A stretch of DNA of 64,000 nt from Trileptium ribeirensis (taxonomy: Eukaryota; Nematoda; Enoplea; Enoplida; Thoracostomopsidae): positions 1 to 64,000 of the forward strand of contig JASANE010003666.1 in the NCBI GenBank assembly GCA_030248225.1, read 5' to 3'. The position numbers were made by a program, and so were the translations under genes. Position 1 is the stretch's first letter; every line of letters begins with the position of its first letter. Shown one piece after another: positions 1-11,453 of the stretch. Under the pieces are notes generated by a model. That model was not told where the DNA came from. It made no database searches and saw only the letters and a program-made list of their open reading frames with translations.

Positions 1-200
1 AGGATTGCTGGAAGCGAGAAAAGCAATGTATTGGAATGGTTTGCGTTCAATATTGCAATCTCAATATTGTTTAAAACTATAAATTATTGTCTTAAATGCT
101 GTGATTTTTAAACAAAATAAGAAAGTGTAAATATTCTTTGCCATTAAATAAACAAAAAATGGAGGATAGTATGGTTTTGGTATGTGCTAGAACTAGCTAC

Positions 201-285
201 TGTTAATGTATTGCGGATAATGCGTTGCTGTTAATGCGTTGCTGGTAATGTATTACTTTTAATGCGGTGCTGTTAATGCATTATT
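201..285. repeat. short minisatellite, about 14-18 bp unit
   Basis: Imperfect repeats of tgttaatgcgttgc-like units, five to six copies with variable spacing. They lie upstream of a candidate plus-strand exon and downstream of the RRP45 exons on the other strand. No coding role is seen. Confidence 0.6.
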
Positions 286-315
286 GCTGCATATATTGTT
301 TTCCTCCGACTTTAG

Positions 316-476
316 AACGGGCTCGATAAGTTCTATTTGGAACATCAAAATATTTGCTGAACACAGAGCTGAACGCATCATTGCCGAACCAAATTCGCTA
401 GACGCTTTCTCTATCCTCAGCACTTATTCGAAATATACCAAACGAAAGATATTTTGTTTCTATGGAGGTAGTTACG
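316..476 (+). CDS. possible internal exon, unknown protein
   Basis: A 161-bp open stretch bounded by a good acceptor (pyrimidine-rich tract ending cgactttag) and a consensus donor (tacg|gtaagt). The translation is open throughout and includes AERIIAEPNSLD and KIFCFYGGSY. The open frame has no ATG at its start, so it would be an internal exon. I recognise no family. It is on the strand opposite to RRP45, and no partner exon was found, so it may be chance. Confidence 0.22.
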
Positions 477-679
477 GTAAGTGGCTCACAAATTTTCCAC
501 AATATATACCGCTTTCAATAGTACATCCAATTTTTGTTTTAATAAAACCCCATCTCCAGCCAGAATTATTCTATTAAACGGCACTGACTACACATTAACG
601 CATTCAGTGCTACTGCAAAGCAAAATATTGTATATAAATATTAAGTTCCAATTATGTAAACAACGAACAATTTTTTCCC

Positions 680-744
680 GGCATTATTCCGGTCCAGGTA
701 TAATTTTCAGTTTTAGCGGAACCGTAATCCCGGTTACACCCTAA
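680..744. mobile_element. fragment of hAT-like transposon end
   Basis: Read on the minus strand it begins tagggtgtaaccgggattacgg and then gttccg. This resembles the terminal repeat yagggaataaccggaa of the complete copy at 18398-19552. Only the end is recognisable. It would lie in the RRP45 intron downstream of the 811-930 exon. Confidence 0.3.
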
Positions 745-810
745 TATACTATGTGATAAATGCTCGGTTCGTCGGCATCCGACTAAACAAACAGCGACAA
801 CAATTATTAC

Positions 811-930
811 CTTCCAGCTTCGTAGTTAGGCGCAGCCATTGGCGACATTTCAACATTGACAAACAAGATACCTTCCGTCGGACGAGCTGGTTTTGGTACT
901 ACAATATCTCCAGTTACTTGCACGAACACC
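811..930 (-). CDS. EXOSC9: exosome subunit RRP45 (EXOSC9), internal exon
   Basis: This exon encodes part of the RNase PH fold of RRP45, one of six RNase PH-like subunits of the RNA exosome ring, which channels RNA for 3'-5' decay and processing in nucleus and cytoplasm. The translation reads VFVQVTGDIV, then PTEGILFVNVEMSPMAAP and NYEAGR. This is the strongly conserved block of the family, with EG, an FNVE-like segment, SPMAAP and a closing GR. The acceptor is cctttttaag and the donor gctggaag|gtaata. It enters needing one base and leaves after two, which fits exactly the exon at 1505-1599 (joint codon AG+G, giving the family's GKTRV). The following exon was not found in 1-810, so the gene probably runs off the window. 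Homology is certain at motif level. Whether the locus is functional cannot be judged from two exons. Confidence 0.87.
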
Positions 931-1504
931 CTTAAAAAGGAACATAAAATGATCTGCACAGTGTGTGAAGATTATTCAAGTTGTCAGAAATGCGACTGAC
1001 GCTAGCTAACGACGGCGTATTCTGTGCAGCTCGTATCATCTACACATAAACATAATCAATTACGGACCGAACTGCCGCTAATGCATTTTTTGAACCATCC
1101 GAAAGTTAATTTTATGATATAAACGTCGTTGCCTGGGTCATTTATAAAAATCTTTGTAACGAGTTACTATAGATCTTCGGGGTGTTGGCGCAGCAGCCGT
1201 ATCGTCACTAGAATCTTTCGAGTAAATCCGAAATGAGATATGAGCTTGATTTCTATAACGTAACGTGTCAGTATCAAAGAGCAAAAACACAATTGCAGCG
1301 TTTGCCCTTAATGTCATCGGAGCAATAATTTTAAACAATTCAGACTCACAACACAAATCATTACACTTCGTGTACTTTGTTACAGCAAGTAACAACTACA
1401 ATGCGCCATTTTCCAATAACGGCAGTATGCGCTTCGGTGAAATCGCTTCAATAAAAAACAACATTCCTTCTCGAAATGACACGCAAGGAAATAAACAAAC
1501 ATAC

Positions 1505-1599
1505 CTAGTTTTGCCGAGTTCGACAAAACATGAACCATACTCAAGACCAAAGCGAATCGATAGCGGTCGAAATTGTTCATTACTTCGGCCATCGACTCT
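1505..1599 (-). CDS. EXOSC9: exosome subunit RRP45 (EXOSC9), N-terminal-region exon
   Basis: The 95-bp exon translates from its first base as RVDGRSNEQFRPLSIRFG and continues EYGSCFVELGKT. The R-DGR and GS-x-x-VELGKTR signatures mark the start of the RNase PH fold in RRP45. The acceptor is a T-rich tract ending gtgttttag; an in-frame TAG in it rules out reading through. The donor is actag|gtatgt. The 574-bp intron to the exon at 811-930 keeps the frame (two bases plus one). The first coding exon, usually about 25-30 residues long, must lie at higher coordinates. Only 92 bp separate this exon from a 6.6-kb satellite, so the satellite either fills the first intron or lies next to the gene. Two antisense open frames overlap here and are shadows. 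Confidence 0.87.
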
Positions 1600-1691
1600 C
1601 TAAAACACAAAAATCATAAGATAAAACTCCACAAATACGATTAGATACATAATACCACTGTAGTGAGGGTCAAACTAAAATTAGAATAATT

Positions 1692-4600
1692 AATCATCAG
1701 ATATTGGGAGCCAGTTTAGGTCGCGAAATGCTTGGATGTGTCAAATCCACAACCAGATATTGGTAGCCAGTCTAGGTCGCGGAATGCTTGGCTGTGTCAC
1801 ACGAGAACGAGAATAATTCATCACTAGCTAGCGGGAGCCAGTCTAGGTCGCTGAATGCTTGGCTGTGTCAAATACACAACCAGATATTGGTAGACAGTCT
1901 AGGTCACGGAATGCTTGGCTGTGTCACACGAGAACGAGAATAATTCATCACTAGATAGCGGGAGCCAGTATAGGGCGCGGAATGCTTGGCTGTGTCACAC
2001 GAGGATGAGAATAATCCACTACCAGACATTGGGGGCCAGTCTAGGTCGCGGAATGCTTGGCTGTGTCACGAGAAAGAGAATAATTCATCACTAGCTAGCG
2101 GGAGCCAGTATAGGTCGCTGAATGCTTGGCTGTGTCAAATACACAACCAGATATTGGTAGAAACTCTAGGTCGCGGAATGCTTGGCTGTGTCACACGAGA
2201 ACGAGAATAAGTCATCACTAGATATTGGGAGCCAGTCTAGGTCGATGAACGCTTGGCTGTGTCAAATCCACAACCAGATATTGGTAACCAGTCTAGGTCG
2301 CGAAATGCTTGGCTGTGTCACACGAGAATGAGTATAAGTCATCACCAGACATTGGGAGCCAGTCTAGGTCACTGAATGCTTGGCTGTGTCAAATCCACAA
2401 CCAGATATTGGTAGCCAGTCTAGGTCGCGAAATGCTTGGCTGTGTCACACGAGAATGAGTATAAGTCATCACCAGACATTGGGAGCCAGTCTAGGTCACT
2501 GAATGTTTGGCTGTGTCAAATCCACAACCAGATATTGGTAGCCAGTCTAGGTCGCGGAATGCTTTGCTGCGTCACACGAGAATTAGAATAATTCATCACC
2601 AGATATTAGGAGAGAGTCTAGGTAGCTGAATGCTTGGCGGTGTCAAATCCACAACCAGGTGGTAGCCAGTCTAGGTCGCGGAATGCTTGGCTGTGTCACA
2701 CGAGAACGAGAATAATTCATCACTAGATAGCGGGAGCCAGTCTAGGGCGCGGAATGTTTGGCTGTGTCACACGAGGATGAGAATAATCCACTACCAGACA
2801 TTGGGGGCCAGTCTAGGTCGCGGAATGCTTGGCTGTGTCACACGAGAATGAGAATAATCTACCACGACCGGATATTGGAAGCCAGTCTAGGTAGCTGAAT
2901 GCTTGGCTGTGTCAAATCCACAAGCGAGCCAGCCTAGGTCGCGGAATGCTTGGCTGTGTCACACGAGAATGAGAATAATTCATCACCAGATATTGGGAGG
3001 CAGTCTAGGTCGCTGAATGCTTGGCTGTGTCCCACGAGAACGAGAATAATTCATCAATAAATAGCGGGAGCCAGTCTAGGGCGCGGAGTGCTTGGCTGTG
3101 TCACACGAGAACGAGAATAATTCATCACTAAATATTGGGAGCCAGTCTAGGTCGCTGAATGCTTGGTTGTGTCATACGAGAACAAGAATAATTCATCACT
3201 AGATAGCGGGAGCCAGTCTAGGGCGCGGAATGCTTGGCTGTGTCACACGAGGATGAGAATAATCCACTACCAGACATTGGGGCCAGTCTAGGTCGCGGAA
3301 TGCTTGGCTGTGTCACACGAGAAAGAGAATAATTCATCACTAGCTAGCGGGAGCCAGTCTAGGTCGCTGAATGCTTGGCTGTGTCAAATCCACAACCAGA
3401 TATTGGTAGCCAGTCTAGGTCGCGGAATGCTTTGCTGCGTCACACGAGAATGAGAATAATTCATCACCAGATATTAGGAGAGAGTCTAGGTAGCTGAATG
3501 CTTGACTGTGTCAAATCCACAACCAGTTGGTAGCCAGTCTAGGTCGCGGAATGCTTGGCTGTGTCACACGAGAACGAGAATAATTCATCACTAGATAGCG
3601 GGAGCCAGTCTAGGGCGCGGAATGTTTGGCTGTGTCACACGAGGATGAGAATAATCCACTACCAGACATTGGGGCCAGTCTAGGTCGCGGAATGCTTGGC
3701 TGTGTCACACGAGAATGAGAATAATCTACCACGACCGGATATTGGAAGCCAGTCTAGGTAGCTGAATGCTTGGCTGTGTCAAATCCACAAGGGAGCCAGT
3801 CTAGGTCGCGGAATGCTTGGCTGTGTCACACGAGAATGAGAATAATTCATCACCAGATATTGGGAGCCAGTCTAATTCGCTGAATGCTTGGCTGTGTCCC
3901 ACGAGAACGAGAATAATTCATCAATAAATAGCGGGAGCCAGTCTAGGGCGCGGAGTGCTTGGCTGTGTCACACGAGAACGAGAATAATTCATCACTAAAT
4001 ATTGGGAGCCAGTCTAGGTCGCTGAATGCTTGGTTGTGTCATACGAGAACAAGAATAATTCATCACTAGATAGCGAGAGCCAGTCCAGGGCGCGGAATGC
4101 TTGGCTGTGTCACACGAGGATGAGAATAATCCACTACCAGACATTGGGGCCAGTCTAGGTCGCGGAATGCTTGGCTGTGTCACACGAGAAAGAGAATAAT
4201 TCATCACTAGCTAGCGGGAGCCAGTCTAGGTCGATGAATGCTTGGTTGTGTCAAATACACAACCAGATATTGGTAGAAAGTCTAGGTCGCGGAATGCTTG
4301 GCTGTGTCACACGAGAACGAGAATAAGTCATCACTAGATATTGGGAGCCAGTCTAGGTCGATGAGTGCTTGGCTGTGTCAAATCCACAACCAGATATTGG
4401 TAGCCAGTCTAGGTCGCGAAATGCTTGGCTGTGTCACACGAGAATGAGCATAAGTCATCACCAGACATTGGGAGCCAGTCTAGGTCACTGAATGCTTGGC
4501 TGTGTCAAATCCACAACCAGATATTGGTAGCCAGTCTAGGTCGCGGAATGCTTTGCTGCGTCACACGAGAATGGGAATAATTCATCACCAGATATTAGGA

Positions 4601-7600
4601 GAGAGTCTAGGTCGCTGAATGCTTGGCTGTGTCAAATCCACAACCAGTTGGTAGCCAGTCTAGGTCGCGGAATGCTTGGCTGTGTCACACGAGAACGAGA
4701 ATAATTCATCACTAGATACCGGGAGCCAGTCTAGGGCGCGGAATGCTTGGCTGTGTCACACGAGGATGAGAATAATCCACTACCAGACATTTGGGGCCAG
4801 TCTAGGTCGCGGAATGCTTGGATGTGTCACACGAGAATGAGAATAATCTACCACGACCGGATATTGGAAGCCAGTCTAGGTAGCTGAATGCTTGGCTGTG
4901 TCAAATCCACAAGGTATCAAGTCTAGGTCTCGTAATTCTTGGCTTTGTCAAAAGAGAAAGAGAATAAATCAAAACAAGATATTGGGAGGCAGTCGAGGTC
5001 GCTGAATGCTTGGCTGTGTCCCACGAGAACGAGAATAATTTATCACTAAATAGCGGGAGCCAGTCTAGGGCTCGGAGTGCTTGGCTGTGTCACACGAGTA
5101 CGAGGATAATTCATCACTAAATATTGGGAGCCAGTCTAGGTCGCTGAATGCTTGGCTGTGTCAAATCCACAACCAAATATTGGCAGCCAGTCTAGGTCGC
5201 GGAATGCTTGGCTGTGTCATACGAGAACGAGAATAATTCATCACTAGATAGAGGGAGCCAGTCTAGGGCGCGGAATGCTTGGCTGTGTCACACGAGAATG
5301 AGAATAATTCATCACTAGATATTGGAAGCCAGTCTAGGTCGCGGAGTGCTTGGCTGTGTCACACGAGAACGAGAATAATTCATCACTAAATATTGGGAGC
5401 CAGTCTAGGTCGCTGAATGCTTGGTTGTGTCACACGAGGATGAGAATAATCCACTACCAGACATTGGGGGCCAGTCTAGGTCGCGGAATGCTTGGCTGTG
5501 GCACACGAGAAAGAGAATAATTCATTACTAGCTAGCGGGAGCCAGTCTAGGTCGCTGAATGCTTGGCTGTGTCAAATATACAACCAGATATTGGTAGAAA
5601 GTCTAGGTCGCGGAATGCTTGGCTGTGTCACATGAGAACGAGAATAAGTCATCACTAGATATTGGGAGCCAGTCTAGGTCGATGAATGCTTGGCTGTGTC
5701 AAATCCACAACCAGATATTGGTAGCCAGTCTAGGTCGCGAAATGCTGGCTGTGTCACACGAGAATGAGTATAAGTCATCACCAGACATTGGGAGCCAGTC
5801 TAGGTCACTGAATGCTTGGCTGTGTCAAATCCACAACCAGATATTGGTAGCCAGTCTAGGTCGCGGAATGCTTTGCTGCGTCACACGAGAATGAGAATAA
5901 TTCATCACCAGATATTAGGAGAGAGTCTAGGTCGCTGAATGCTTGGCTGTGTCAAATCCACAACCAGTTGGTAGCCAGTCTAGGTCGCGGAATGCTTGGC
6001 TGTGTCCCACGAGAACGAGAATAATTCATCACTAGATAGCGGGAGCCAGTCTAGGGCGCGGAATGCTTGGCTGTGTCACACGAGGATGAGAATAATCCAC
6101 TACCAGACATTGGGGCCAGTCTAGGTCGCGGAATGCTTGGATGTGTCACACGAGAATGAGAATAATCTACCACGACCGGATATTGGAAGCCAGTCTAGGT
6201 AGCTGAATGCTTGGCTGTGTCAAATCCACAAGGGAGCCAGTCTAGGTCGCGGAATGCTTGGCTGTGTCACACGAGAATGAGAATAATTCATCACCAGATA
6301 TTGGGAGGCAGTCTAGGTCGCTGAATGCTTGGCTGTGTCCCACGAGAACGAGAATAATTCATCACTAAATAGCGGGAGCCAGTCTAGGGCGCGGAGTGCT
6401 TGGCTGTGTCACACGAGAACGAGAATAATTCATCACTAAATATTGGGAGCCAGTCTAGGTCGCTGAATGCTTGGCTGTGTCAAATCCACAACCAAATATT
6501 GGCAGCCAGTCTAGGTCGCGGAATGCTTGGCTGTGTCATACGAGAACGAGAATAATTCATCACTAGATAGAGGGAGTCAGTCTAGGGCGCGGAATGCTTG
6601 GCTGTGTCACACGAGAATGAGAATAATTCATCACTAGATATTGGAAGCCAGTCTAGGTCGCGGAGTGCTTGGCTGTGTCACACGAGAACGAGAATAATTC
6701 ATCACTAAATATTGGGAGCCAGTCTAGGTCGCTGAATGCTTGGTTGTGTCATACGAGAACAAGAATAATTCATCACTAGATAGCGGGAGCCAGTCTAGGA
6801 CGCGGAATGCTTGGCTGTGTCACACGAGGATGAGAATAATCCACTACCAGACATTGGGGGCCAGTCTAGGTCGCGGAATGCTTGGCTGTGGCACACGAGA
6901 AAGAGAATAATTCATCACTAGCTAGCGGGAGCCAGTCTAGGTCGCTGAATGCTTGGCTGTGTCAAATATACAACCAGATATTGGTAGAAAGTCTAGGTCG
7001 CGGAATGCTTGGCTGTGTCACACGAGAACGAGAATAAGTCATCACTAGATATTGGGAGCCAGTCTAGGTCGATGAATGCTTGGCTGTGTCAAATCCACAA
7101 CCAGATATTGGTAGCCAGTCTAGGTCGCGAAATGCTTGGCTGTGTCACACGAGAATGAGTATAAGTCATCACCAGACATTGGGAGCCAGTCTAGGTCACT
7201 GAATGCTTGGCTGTGTCAAATCCACAACCAGATATTGGTAGCCAGTCTAGGTCGCGAAATGCTTTGCTGCGTCACACGAGAATGAGAATAATTCATCACC
7301 AGATATTAGGAGAGAGTCTAGGTCGCTGAATGCTTGGCTGTGTCAAATCCACAACCAGTTGGTAGCCAGTCTAGGTCGCGGAATGCTTGGCTGTGTCACA
7401 CGAGAACGAGAATAATTCATCACTATAGCGGGAGCCAGTCTAGGGCGCGGAATGCTTGGCTGTGTCACACGAGGAAGGATGAGAATAATCCACTACCAGA
7501 CATTGGGGGCCAGTCTAGGTCGCGGAATGCTTGGCTGTGTCACACGAGAATGTGAATAATCTACCACGACCGGATATTGGAAGCCAGTCTAGGTAGCTGA

Positions 7601-8343
7601 ATACTTGGCTGTGTCAAATCCACAAGGGAGCCAGTCTAGGTCGCGGAATGCTTGGCTGTGTCACACGAGAATGAGAATAATTCATCACCAGATATTGGGA
7701 GGCAGTCTAGGTCGCTGAATGCTTGGCTGTGTCCCACAAGAACGAGAATAATTCATCACTAAATAGCGGGAGCCAGTCTAGGTCGCTGAATGCTTGGCTG
7801 TGTCAAATCCACAACCAGATATTGGCAGCCAGTCTAGGTCGCGGAACGCTTGGCTGTGTCATACGAGAATGAGAATAATTCATCACTAGATAGAGGGAGC
7901 CAGTCTAGGGCGCGGAATGCTTGGCTGTGTCACACGATAATGAGAATAATTCATCACTAGATATTGGAAGCCAGTCTAGGTCGCGGAGTGCTTGGCTGTG
8001 TCACACGAGAACGAGAATAATTCATCACTAAATATTGGGAGCCAGTCTAGGTCGCTGAATGCTTGATTGTGTCATACGACAACGAGAATAATTCATCACT
8101 AGATAGAGGGAGCCAGTCTAAGGCGCGGAATGCTTGGCTGTGTCATGAGAACGAGAATAATTCGTCACAAGATATTGGGAGTCAGTCTAGGTCGCGGAAT
8201 GCTTGCCTGTGCTACATGAGAATAATTCATCACTAAATATTGGGAGCCAGTCTAGGTCGCGGAATGCTTGCCTGTGCTACATGAGAATAATTCATCACTA
8301 AATATTGGGAGCCAGTCTAGGTCGCTGAATGCTTGGTTGTGTC
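1692..8343. repeat. satellite array, 71-bp and 56-bp monomers with higher-order repeats
   Basis: About 6.65 kb is built only from monomers beginning gccagtctaggtcgcg. A long monomer of about 71 bp has a cacgagaatgagaataattcat middle; a short one of about 56 bp has a caaatccacaaccag middle. There are on the order of 100 monomers. Diagnostic variants recur in the same order: gaatgtttgg at 2751 and 3619 (about 0.87 kb apart), and the tagaggg monomer near 5251, 6570 and 7893 (about 1.32 kb apart). These define expanding higher-order units. Open frames of 70-91 codons inside it are by-products of the repeat. It ends abruptly at ggttgtgtca. Confidence 0.98.
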
Positions 8344-9258
8344 AGGTGGAACCTTTTTCAAACTATTCAACATTTTTATTTCTAGCGTTCTGTCAGTTAA
8401 CAACAAAAAAATAACTGAGACACAATTTTTACTGCTGTAAAAATATGATAAATGCATAGAAGTTATTTGCTGCAATACCAAGAATGATAGCATGATAATT
8501 ATAATATAGCGCTATTTCGTAGGTGTCCAACGTTCGCGGTTCAGTTGTGTCCCAGTGGATGACAGTATCTCTTAAACAGCCGACACAAGATGTCATAATA
8601 TTGGGTAGGACAAGACAGAAAGACTAATCTTCAACGCCTCTACCGTACTGTATACATATATGGGTTTTATAAATTCAATGTTTTTTCCGGGCGCTCTCGC
8701 CAGAAACCAACAATATTATTTATTGTTTTACCGAGCGTAGCCTTTACAGCGTTTAATAAATTCACGTATTAAGTTTCTGATGTTATTTTTGGATTAAATC
8801 AATACTGAACCTTGATCAAAATCTATTTCCCTTCAAGTTGAGTTGCCTATGGAGAAATCAGTAATTATTATTATGTCCCACATGCAAGAATTATTCCCTA
8901 TTGAAGGTCCCAAGTGTCTTCCATGAATGTGAGCGGAATATAATATAGCTCCTGCTTCGACAGCTCCATCTGTTACGTAGGTTAAAAGCACTCGCTACAC
9001 CTATATATCAGAGATTTTACTCCACTTTTGGGATTACAAATGGTCATTTGTACCAAAATTGTAGAAAGAAAATTCTCAATACTGTATTCAGAACTAGCCA
9101 CAATTCACCGTCGCCTTACGACCGAGAGAACACAAAAAACAAACAATAAAATTTCAAAATAAAATTATATTTTATAATAAAGTTTCTAATTTAATTTTTA
9201 ATTAATTTTATTTATAATTTTATATTTCATAACAAAGCACTGAGGGAGCAGCGGTCAA
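8344..9258. other. no gene recognised
   Basis: This stretch between the satellite and the 100-bp array is A+T-rich, extremely so at about 9130-9235. No open frame with recognisable homology was found on either strand. Confidence 0.5.
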
Positions 9259-9858
9259 CTGTGGTTCGTTATCAAACCACATTGCCAACCTGAGATGAAA
9301 GGAGTGAAGATCAACTGAACCTGTTCATGGGTTAAGTAGGTACGCCCATTTATGCGAGAGCACTGTCGTTATCGAACCACATTGTCAACCTGAGATGAAA
9401 GGAGTGAAGATCAACTGAACCTGTTCATGGGTTAAGTAGGTACGCCCATTTATGCGAGAGCACTGTCGTTATCGAAACACATTGCCAACCTGAGATGAAA
9501 GGAGTGAAGATCAACTGAACCGGTTCATCGGTTAAGTAGGCACGCTCATTTATGCGAGAGCACTGTCGTTATCGAACCACATTGCCAACCTGAGATGAAA
9601 GGAGTGAAGATCAACTGAACCGGTTCATCGGTTAAATAGGCACGCTCATTTATGCGAGAGCACTGTCGTTATCGAACCACATTGCCAACCTGAGATGAAA
9701 GGAGTGAAGATCAACTGAACCGGTTCATCGGTTAAGTAGGCACGCTCATTTATGCGAGAGCACTGTCGTTATCGAACCACATTGCCAACCTGAGATGAAA
9801 GGAGTAAAGATCAACTGAACCGGTTCATGTGTTAAGTAGGTACGCTCATTCATGGAGA
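9259..9858. repeat. 100-bp tandem array, six copies
   Basis: The unit contains cattgccaacctgagatg, aaggagtgaagatcaactg and tatgcgagagcactgtcg. The landmark cactgtcgtt falls at 9361, 9461, 9561, 9661 and 9761, a period of exactly 100 bp with no indel. The first copy is partly diverged and the last decays after 9850. Copies two and three form one sub-type (cacccat side) and later ones another (cacgctcatt). Confidence 0.97.
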
Positions 9859-10137
9859 GCTCAAGCGGAAGAAGCCTTAGCATAAGTTGTACTAAGGTTT
9901 TCTCAAATTTAAAATCATACTGCCCCGTGGTTTAATTACAATATAAACTTGAACGGGCTAATTTTTATTTGAAAACTAAAAGCGTAAACTGAATGTAAAC
10001 ATTTATATATTAATGGCGATTGTGCTGTGTTACCGCTGCTTCGATCTCAGACTTTTAAATATAAGGAAAATGGTTGATAATTTTGTGTTTTACTTGCGCT
10101 TTGTTTGGTATAAAAAGGATTAGAATGGAGGTTATGG

Positions 10138-10750
10138 TCAGATTTGTACTGTGACACTCGGGCAGAGTTATGACGGGTCAGGGTACCCACACAAGGGCAC
10201 CACTATCGCTATGAGCCTCAGGGGTCCAGAAAAATCAAGTTAGTGTGATACAAGATAATTTGACCCGCTCAGTCGATTGGCGTAATAATTTTCGTCTTGC
10301 AAATGAACTACTACAATCGTCGTCGCGAGTGAAATTACCTTATATGAGACTAATTTGATTTTTTCGGTTTTTACACCCCAGAGGTTCATATAGTGAGTAC
10401 TGCCTTTCCGAGGGTACCCTATCCCATGACTTCTTACCGGAACCTTGCACCGAAGTTCCGGTAAGGAGTTACATAACGGTGGTCAGGATACTCTCGGAAG
10501 GGCACTACTCCCTATATAAGCTCCAGGGGTGCAAAAATCGAAAAAAATGAAGTTTGTTTCATATAAGGTAATTTGACCCGCTCAGTCGATTGTACTGGTT
10601 TCCGAGGTTCCGACAAGGAGTTATGGAAGTCAGGACACCCTCGGAAGGCATTACACCCTACATATTTGAGCCCCAGGCGTACAAAAATCGAAAAATGAAG
10701 TTTGCCTCATGTAAGATAATTTGACCCAATGACCCGATTGGACTGGTTAA
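10138..10750. repeat. cluster of a ~150-bp repeat, one copy inverted
   Basis: Each copy holds a run such as ccctcggaagggc, ctccaggggtgcaaaaatcg and aaggtaatttgacccgctca. Direct copies begin near 10138, 10445 and 10600. The copy at about 10330-10440 reads in reverse. The inverted and direct copies meet at 10434-10467 in a perfect stem cttaccggaac / gttccggtaag with a short loop. Confidence 0.7.
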
Positions 10751-11065
10751 CTTTCGACAGAAGTTCCAGTAAGGAGTTATAGGCAGCAAAGCGTTTCGAG
10801 GGCGCGCCTTATTCCGTAGCGCAAACAATTAACGAATCCGGTATGGTAATCCACGAACCACCATATCTGCTAGCAAACTCCGGAATATTGATTTTCAACC
10901 TCAACTATTCCATACTTTTCTTCTTGCTGCGTCGACACTGGTTTATGGCTAGTTAAATAAATGGAATTATTCACTCGAGCCATCAAATTTCATAACTTAT
11001 TATTAAAAGTCTCCCATAATTATATCGAATACAGAAACCCAAGAGATCTTGGCGGATCGTCAAGT
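10751..11065. other. no gene recognised
   Basis: Unassigned sequence between the inverted-repeat cluster and the 128-bp array. A degenerate partial copy of the preceding repeat may reach about 10810. Confidence 0.5.
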
Positions 11066-11453
11066 ATTATAAATTAGTACAACTAACCTTATCTTCGAGT
11101 AGACCTTTTTGAATGAAATTTTTCTCACATGTCGAAAGCAAAATCTCACGCATTGTAGCAGCGGATTATTCGTTTTGATTTTTAAGTTTAGAAATTATAA
11201 ATTAAAACAACTAACCTTATCTTCGAGTAGACCTTTTTGAATGAAATTTTTCTCACATGTCGAAAGCAAGATCTCACGCATTGTAGCAGCGGATTATTCG
11301 TTTTGATTTTTAAGTTTAGAAATTATAAATTAGAACAACTAACCTTATCTTCGAGTAGACCTTTTTGAATGAAATTTTTCTCACATGTCGAAAGCAAGAT
11401 CTCACGCATTGTAGCAGCGGATTATTCGTTTGATTTTTAAGTTTAGAAATTAA
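11066..11453. repeat. 128-bp tandem repeat, three copies
   Basis: The units start aaattagtacaac (11071), aaattaaaacaac (11199) and aaattagaacaac (11327). They share cttcgagtagacctttttg and ctcacgcattgtagcagcgg. The copies are nearly identical, so the expansion is recent. Confidence 0.96.

Noticed and set aside
316..476. Possible further RRP45 exon (AERIIAEPNSLDAFS resembles the next conserved block)
   Set aside because: It is on the opposite strand to the two certain exons, and the residues after it do not match the family.
1265..1603. Plus-strand 112-codon frame across the RRP45 exon
   Set aside because: Antisense to an exon with clear RRP45 motifs; a shadow frame.
1986..7555. Open frames of 70-91 codons within the satellite, on both strands
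   Set aside because: They translate the 71/56-bp monomers over and over. Monomer lengths are not multiples of three, so no frame is maintained along the array.
8870..9000. Minus-strand peptide with an AHIHGRHLG block resembling a copper monooxygenase site
   Set aside because: The histidine spacing does not fit the family, stops lie close on both sides, and no second exon was found.
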